Assembly (NCBI GenBank): GCA_009731375.1
Contig: BJOX01000007.1
Coordinates: forward strand, 1,146,353-1,175,894
Length of the DNA: 29,542 nucleotides
Direction: 5' to 3'
Source: Paulinella micropora
Lineage: Eukaryota > Cercozoa > Imbricatea > Euglyphida
Shown here piece after piece: positions 21,794 to 29,542 of the stretch. The notes beneath the pieces were generated by a model. It had not been told where the DNA came from. It saw nothing but the letters and a program-made list of their open reading frames with translations, and did not search any database. Position numbers and translations under genes: made by a program. Numbering within the stretch: the stretch's first letter is position 1; each line of letters begins with the position of its first letter.

Positions 21794-22399
21794 TGTATAT
21801 ATTTAGCCTTTTTTTAAATATCTCACCATCATGGGCCAATACACTATGTAAGTACACAGTATGTATGTATGTATGTATGTATGCATGTATGCATGTATGT
21901 ATGTATCTATGTATGTATGTATGCATGTATGCATGTATGGATGTATTTATGCATGTATGTATGTACATATGTATGTATGTATTTAGCTTTTTGTTTAATA
22001 TCTCACCATCATGGGCCAATACACTATGTAAGTACACAGTATGTATGTATGTATGTATGTATATATGTATGTATGTATGTATGTATTGAGCGTTTTGTTC
22101 AATATCTCACCATCATGGGCCAATACACTATGTAAGTACACAGTATGTATGTATGTATGTATGTATGTATGTATTTAGCCTTTTTTTAAAAATATCTCAC
22201 CATCATGGGCCAATACACTATGTAAGTACACAGTATGTATGTAACTATGTATGTATGTATGTATGTATGCATGCATGCATGCATGCATGCATGTATGAAT
22301 GTATGTATGTATTTAGCGTTTTGTTTTAATATCTCACCATCATGGGCCAATACACTGTGTATGTATGTATGTATGAATGTATGTATGTATGTATTTATG

Positions 22400-22431
<32 letters not shown>

Positions 22432-22740
22432 TGTATGCATGCATGTATTTAGCCTTTGTTCAATATCTCACCATCATGGGCCAATACACTATGTAAGTAC
22501 ACAGTATGTATGATGTATGTATGCATGTATGTATGCATGTATGTATGAATGTATTCAGCCTCTTATTTAATATCCTTTTTTTTTATGTATTCTGTATGTA
22601 TTCTGTATGTATGTATGTATGTATGTATGTATCATTTTATTTAATATCAGTATGTATGTATGTATGTATGTATGCATGCATGTATGTATGTATGTATCCT
22701 TTTTTCACCCTATTTAATAACTAAGCATCATGGGCCTGTA
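21570..22740 (+). repeat. Core/spacer array W, seven cores and fragments
   Basis: The core AATATCTCACCATCATGGGC then CAATACACTATGTAAGTACA and CAGTATG has CACCATCATG at 21588, 21824, 22004, 22108, 22198, 22335 and 22469, with a decayed copy at 22721 (AAGCATCATGGGCC). From the second on, most are preceded by TTTAGC and a T run. Two isolated TTTAATATC fragments lie near 22565 and 22638. Spacers are TATG/CATG repeats, and GATA/GGTA between the first two. Confidence 0.94.
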
Positions 22741-22750
22741 TGCATGTATG

Positions 22751-22784
<34 letters not shown>

Positions 22785-22920
22785 TGTCTGTATGTCTGTA
22801 TGTATGTATGTATGTATTTATGTAAGAATGAATGTATTTTAATGTATGTATGTTTGTGTGTAATGTATGTATGTATGTATGTATGTATGTATGTATGTAT
22901 ATATGTATGTATGTATGTAA
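22741..22920. repeat. (TATG)n tract
   Basis: TATG repeat with TCTG and TTTG variants. Confidence 0.95.
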
Positions 22921-23240
22921 TTTTATCATATATATCCTCATTCAAAATCTCACAGCGTTATGAAAAACGTCATTTATAGATAGATAGATATATATATATA
23001 TATATATATAGATAGATAGATAGAGAAAAAGATAGAATGATAGATAGATAGATTCGGATAAGATAGGTTGTGTATATGTTTTTCTTTTAAAGTACATATA
23101 CCGAATGTATGTATGTACGTATGTATGTATGTATGGATGTATACATGTATGTACGTACGTATGTATGTATGTACGTATGTATGTATGTATGTAATTTTAT
23201 CCTCATTAAAAATCTCATAACGTTATGAAAACCGTCATAA

Positions 23241-23272
<32 letters not shown>

Positions 23273-23495
23273 ATAGATAGAATGATAGAATGATAGATAG
23301 ATAGATTCGGATAAGATAGATTGTGTATATGTTTTTACCTTTACAAGCACATACCGAATTTATGTATGTACGTACGTATGTATGTATGTATGTAAGTATG
23401 TATGTATGTATGTATGTATGTATGTATATATGTATGTATGTATGTATATATTTTATCCTCATTCAAAATCTTACAGCGTTATGAAAAACGTCATT

Positions 23496-23527
<32 letters not shown>

Positions 23528-23583
23528 GATAGATATATAGATAGATAGATAGATAGATGGATAGATGGATAGAATGATAGAAT

Positions 23584-23618
<35 letters not shown>

Positions 23619-23750
23619 TCGGATAAGATAGGTTGTGTACATGTTTTTACCTTTACAAGTATATATACCGAATGTATGTATGTATGTATGTATGTATGTA
23701 TATATTTGATCCTCATTCAAAATCTCATAACGTTATGGAAAACGTCATTT

Positions 23751-23796
<46 letters not shown>

Positions 23797-23969
23797 TCGG
23801 ATAAGATGGGTTGTGTATATGTTTTTATCTTTACAAGTACATATACCGAATGTATGTATGTACGTATGTATGTATGTATGTATGTATGTATGTATATACA
23901 TATGTATGTATGTATGTATGTAATTTTATCCTCATTCAAAATCTCACAGCGTTATGAAAAACGTCATTT

Positions 23970-24010
<41 letters not shown>

Positions 24011-24385
24011 GAGAAAGATAAAATGATAGATAGATAGATTCGGATAAGATAGGTTGTGTATATGTTTTTATCTTTACAAGTACAACTACCGAATGTATGC
24101 ATGTACGTATGTATGTATGTATGGATGTATATATGTATGTACGTACGTATGTATGTATGTATGTATGTATGTATGTATGTATGTACGTATGTAATTTTAT
24201 CCTCATTCAAAATCTCACAGCGTTGTGAAAAACGTCATAGATGGATAGATAGATAGATAGATAGATATATAGATAGATAGATAGAAAAAGAGAAAGATAG
24301 ATGGACAGATAGATAAGTTCGGATAAGATAGGTTGTGTATATGATTTAATTTTTTCAAGTACATATACCCAACCTTTTTCAAACT
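22921..24385 (+). repeat. Core/spacer array X, six double-core units
   Basis: Each unit has core x1 (TTTATCCTCATTCAAAATCT, CACAGCGTTATGAAAAACGT, CAT), a GATA tract, core x2 (TTCGGATAAGATAGGTTGTG, TATATGTTTTTACCTTTACA, AGTACATATACCGAATG) and a TATG/TACG tract. TTCGGATAAGAT lies near 23053, 23306, 23619, 23796, 24039 and 24318. Both microsatellites keep their place relative to the cores in the first five units. The sixth x2 ends in ACCCAACC. Confidence 0.95.
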
Positions 24386-24468
24386 GAATCTGTGCATTCT
24401 ATTTACCTATCTACCTACCTACCTATCTACCTATCTATCTATCTACCTATCTATCTACCTATCTATCT

Positions 24469-24672
24469 GGCTTCCTTTTCTTTCTCTTCTTCCTTATCCT
24501 TCCACTCTCCATTCCTAGATTGCCTTTTTCTTCAACGTCCTTCCTCCTCTTCTTTTTCCAGAACACAGTCTACCCGTGATTCCCATGCCGGACACATGCA
24601 CAGTACACAAATTATTGTTTGATGTGAAACTGCGTTCCTTTGCAAGGACTACATTCCTTTGCGACATCTCAT
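24469..24672 (+). repeat. Dispersed repeat Y, copy 1 (3' part)
   Basis: It matches 28227-28430 with a few substitutions and small indels. It starts at GGCTTCCTTTTC, so it lacks about 370 bp of the 5' part seen in copy 3. It ends GCGACATCTCAT and passes straight into CTAT repeat. 5' truncation with a constant 3' end is what target-primed reverse transcription gives. Confidence 0.9.
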
Positions 24673-24764
24673 CTATCTATTATATCTATTCTATCTATTC
24701 TATCTATCTATTCTATCTATTCTCTCTATCTCTCTATCTCTTTATCTCTCTATCTCTCTATCTC

Positions 24765-24862
<98 letters not shown>

Positions 24863-24863
24863 C
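24673..24863. repeat. (CTAT)n tail
   Basis: CTAT repeat with TCTATT and TCTC variants near its start, pure afterwards, cut by a gap. Confidence 0.95.
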
Positions 24864-25493
24864 NNNNNNNNNNNNNNNNNNNNNNNNNNNNNNNNNNNNN
24901 NNNNNNNNNNNNNNNNNNNNNNNNNNNNNNNNNNNNNNNNNNNNNNNNNNNNNNNNNNNNNNNNNNNNNNNNNNNNNNNNNNNNNNNNNNNNNNNNNNNN
25001 NNNNNNNNNNNNNNNNNNNNNNNNNNNNNNNNNNNNNNNNNNNNNNNNNNNNNNNNNNNNNNNNNNNNNNNNNNNNNNNNNNNNNNNNNNNNNNNNNNNN
25101 NNNNNNNNNNNNNNNNNNNNNNNNNNNNNNNNNNNNNNNNNNNNNNNNNNNNNNNNNNNNNNNNNNNNNNNNNNNNNNNNNNNNNNNNNNNNNNNNNNNN
25201 NNNNNNNNNNNNNNNNNNNNNNNNNNNNNNNNNNNNNNNNNNNNNNNNNNNNNNNNNNNNNNNNNNNNNNNNNNNNNNNNNNNNNNNNNNNNNNNNNNNN
25301 NNNNNNNNNNNNNNNNNNNNNNNNNNNNNNNNNNNNNNNNNNNNNNNNNNNNNNNNNNNNNNNNNNNNNNNNNNNNNNNNNNNNNNNNNNNNNNNNNNNN
25401 NNNNNNNNNNNNNNNNNNNNNNNNNNNNNNNNNNNNNNNNNNNNNNNNNNNNNNNNNNNNNNNNNNNNNNNNNNNNNNNNNNNNNNNNNNNNN
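24864..25493. other. Assembly gap (630 N)
   Basis: Undetermined sequence between two copies of repeat Y. Confidence 0.98.
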
Positions 25494-25614
25494 TTCTTTT
25501 TCCAGAACACAGTCTACCCGTGATTCCCATCCCGGACACATGCACAGTACACAAATTACTGTTTGATGTGAAACTGCGTTCCTTTGCAAGGACTACATTC
25601 CTTTGCGACATCTC

Positions 25615-25616
<2 letters not shown>
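25494..25616 (+). repeat. Dispersed repeat Y, copy 2 (fragment after gap)
   Basis: TTCTTTTTCCAGAACACAGT onward matches copies 1 and 3 with about two changes over 123 bases. The left end is hidden by the gap. It ends in TCTCAT followed by CTAT repeat. Confidence 0.92.
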
Positions 25617-26100
<484 letters not shown>

Positions 26101-26178
26101 CATCTTTTTATCTAGAATGATGGATAGATGGATGGATAGATGGATATATATATATGTATATATATGCATATATATATC

Positions 26179-26222
<44 letters not shown>

Positions 26223-26281
26223 GAAATATATACCTGTGAAGTGTTATCGACACACGTCCCAACCAGCGATGTCCATGTTCA

Positions 26282-26326
<45 letters not shown>

Positions 26327-26412
26327 GTACATACATACATACATACATACATACATACATACATACATACATAAATACATACATAAATACACACACGTAT
26401 ACATATAAAAAA

Positions 26413-26455
<43 letters not shown>

Positions 26456-26705
26456 ATATAAATGTATATAAAAATATATATGCATATATATATATATATA
26501 TATTTCCACAAATACATATATATAATGTAAATATAAGTATAAATATCAATATATATATATATGTATATATATAATATAAATATCAATATATATATTATAT
26601 ATATATATATAAATATATACATGTATACATATATATATATATTATATATATATATATACATATATATACATATATACATATTCACTCGTGCTTCATGGAA
26701 TGCAT
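26101..26705. repeat. TA, TACA and TAAA repeats with two short unique pieces
   Basis: GATG/GATA, then TA repeat. 26230-26280 is a unique piece (TGTTATCGACACACGTCCC). TA, TACA, TAAA and TA repeats follow. No gene is seen. Confidence 0.9.
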
Positions 26706-26723
26706 GATTACAACATTATTATA

Positions 26724-26763
<40 letters not shown>

Positions 26764-26797
26764 CATATATATATATGATTACAACATTATTATACCA
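26706..26797 (+). repeat. Two-copy core around a TA tract
   Basis: GATTACAACATTATTATACC occurs at 26706 and 26777 (period 71) with a TA tract between. This is the simplest form of the core plus microsatellite duplication. Confidence 0.92.
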
Positions 26798-26814
26798 TTA
26801 CAAGAGCATATAAC

Positions 26815-27855
<1,041 letters not shown>

Positions 27856-28428
27856 AATGGGCTCAAATCTCAAATCGAGGACAACGGATGGACCTGCCAC
27901 CTTTGACCAATCGAATGCGGGGCTCGCGGCATGGTATCGTTCTCTGTTCATCGATGTTTCCGCGCCTTGGGTTTTTCACATCCCCAATCCAAATCCCTTT
28001 CCTTCAAGCTATCGTCCTGCGTAGCTCGTTGCTCTTTTGCGATCTATCGCTCCTGTGCAGTCAAAAATTGGACTAATCTTCCTCTAGTCCGTATCGGTGA
28101 CTGCATTCCGTCATAGCCGTCCAGTGTTGCATAGCCCGGGCTAGGTCCCTTCGGGGGTTTAGGCCTCATACAATGTCATCATTGTAGCTTGCGCAAGCTT
28201 ACGGTGCTCAAAACACTTGGACTAACGGCTTCCTTTTCTTTCTCTTCTTCCTTATCCTCCCCACTCTCCATTCCTAGATTGCCTTTTTCTTCAACGTCCT
28301 TCCTCCTCTTCTTTTTTCCAGAACACAGTCTACCCGTGATTCCCACCGGACACATGCACAGTACACAAATTACTGTTTGATGTGAAACTGCGTTCCTTTG
28401 CAAGGACTACATTCCTTTGCGACATCTC

Positions 28429-28430
<2 letters not shown>
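27856..28430 (+). repeat. Dispersed repeat Y, copy 3 (longest)
   Basis: 575 bp of non-repetitive sequence. The last 204 bp match copies 1 and 2. The first 370 bp are seen only here. It contains four neighbouring self-complementary motifs between 28132 and 28199, a pyrimidine-rich stretch (28229-28320), and ends GCGACATCTCAT directly followed by CTAT repeat. No polymerase III boxes or long open frame are recognised, so it may be the 3' untranslated end of a LINE or a SINE of unknown class. Confidence 0.85.
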
Positions 28431-28517
<87 letters not shown>

Positions 28518-29074
28518 GCTATCTTTCTATCTATACCTATATGTATCTATCTACCAATCTATTTATCCATCCGTTTATCCTGTCCATCCATCTATCCATC
28601 CATCCATCCGTCCATCCACCCATCCATCCATCCATCCATCCATCCATCCATCCATCCATCCATCCATCCATCCATCTATCCATCCATCCATCCATCTATC
28701 TATCAATCAATCTATCCATCCATCTATCCATCCATCTATCTATCCATCTATCTATCTATCAATCTATCCATCCATGAGTCAATCCATCTATCTATTCATC
28801 TATCTATTCATCTATCCGTCTATCTATCCGTCTATCCATCCATATATCCATCCATCTATCCATCTATCTATCCATCCATCCATCCATCCATCCATCCATC
28901 CATCCATCCATCCATCCATCCATCTATCCATCCATCTATCCATCTATCCATCCATCCATCTCATCCATCTACCCATCCATCTACCCATCCATCTACCCAT
29001 CCGTCTACCCATCCGTCTATCCATCCTTCCATCCATCCATCCATCCATCCATCCATCCATCCATCTATCTATCT
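28431..29074. repeat. (CTAT)n then (ATCC)n repeat
   Basis: CTAT to about 28506, then mixed ATCT/ATCC, largely ATCC, with CTACCCATC blocks near 28970-29010. Confidence 0.96.
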
Positions 29075-29168
29075 AACTAATGATACATACATGAGTGGAA
29101 TCGTCGGTGGATAAGCAAGATAAACAGTTGTGCACATTTTGAATGTCCAGAAAGTGGCGAAAAATCAT
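29075..29168 (+). other. 94-bp unique segment ending in TCAT
   Basis: It begins near ACTAATGATACATACATGAG, contains GTGGATAAGCAAGATAAACA, and ends AAAAATCAT immediately before CTAT repeat, the same junction as R1 and Y. No second copy is in the window. Confidence 0.7.
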
Positions 29169-29182
29169 CTATCTATCTATCC

Positions 29183-29263
<81 letters not shown>

Positions 29264-29393
29264 CCTACCTACCTACCTACCTACCTACCTACCTACCTAC
29301 CTACCTACCTACCTACCTACCCACCCTTTACCTACCTACCTACCTACCTACCTACCTACCTACCTATCTATCTATCTATCTATCTATCTATCC

Positions 29394-29433
<40 letters not shown>

Positions 29434-29505
29434 CCATCAGTCCATCGCTATCCATCCATCCATCCATCCATCCAACCAACCAACCCTCCATCTATCTATC
29501 CATCC

Positions 29506-29542
<37 letters not shown>
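29169..29542. repeat. (CTAT)n, (CTAC)n and (ATCC)n repeats
   Basis: CTAT to about 29262, CTAC to about 29365 with one CCACCCTTTAC break, CTAT again, then ATCC/AACC and CTAT to the window end. Confidence 0.97.

Noticed and set aside
20454-22037. Very long open frames (up to 527 codons) made of SIYL, MYVC, HTYI or IYIY repeats
   Set aside because: They are translations of tetranucleotide and dinucleotide repeats, which lack stops in several frames on both strands. They have no domain, no normal composition and run through N gaps and spacers.

Overview
This window looks like non-coding eukaryotic nuclear DNA dominated by simple repeats. Most of it is di-, tri- and tetranucleotide microsatellite: TA, GA/CT, ATT/AAT, AAC/GAC, CATA/TATG, GATA/TATC, GGTA/TACC and ATCC. 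Embedded in these are short non-repetitive cores, a few retroposon-like dispersed elements and a foldback element. I find no credible protein-coding gene. The long open frames are translations of tetranucleotide repeats (MYVC, SIYL and HTYI type peptides) and appear in several frames on both strands. The tRNA-derived SINE with RNA polymerase III boxes, the 5'-truncated repeats with microsatellite tails and the microsatellite load point to a eukaryote with a large repeat-rich genome, most likely an animal. The species cannot be named from the sequence. Several N gaps and the long homopolymers mean copy numbers may be distorted by assembly.

Layout, left to right. 1-153 is a truncated copy of dispersed repeat R1. 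154-890 is GA/TA microsatellite with a foldback. 893-2500 is an array of short cores in TA spacers. 2641-3272 is an array of a second core that returns inverted at 9271-9955. 3273-3671 is AAC/ATT triplets. 3672-3790 holds a G-quadruplex motif and a poly-C run. 3801-4902 holds two true tandem repeats of about 185 and 140 bp. 5321-5522 is a truncated SINE on the minus strand. 5603-5776 is another short insert between AAT tracts. 5882-6451 is the only long low-repeat stretch of the left half and holds a 122-bp foldback (MITE-like) element. 6452-9108 holds three more core/spacer arrays. 10461-10694 is a SINE copy with A and B boxes. 10925-11700 is a GATA-derived 58-bp higher-order repeat. 12380-14583 is a large core/spacer array starting with an inverted copy. 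14584-15993 is GA/GATA around a gap. 16028-16780 is a ten-unit 76-bp minisatellite. 17130-17398 is a 53-bp direct duplication around a second foldback copy. 17605-18256 is R1 with identical 106-bp ends. 18734-24385 is a run of five core/spacer arrays. 24469-28430 holds three copies of dispersed repeat Y and a third R1 copy, each tailed by (CTAT)n. The rest to the end is TATC/ATCC/TACC repeat.

Nothing suggests the parts act as a gene system. The unifying pattern is structural. At least ten unrelated 35-90 bp cores have each been multiplied locally together with their flanking microsatellite, giving arrays in which cores stay conserved while spacers vary freely. R1 and Y both end in TCAT followed directly by (CTAT)n, so retroposition may be seeding new tetranucleotide tracts.
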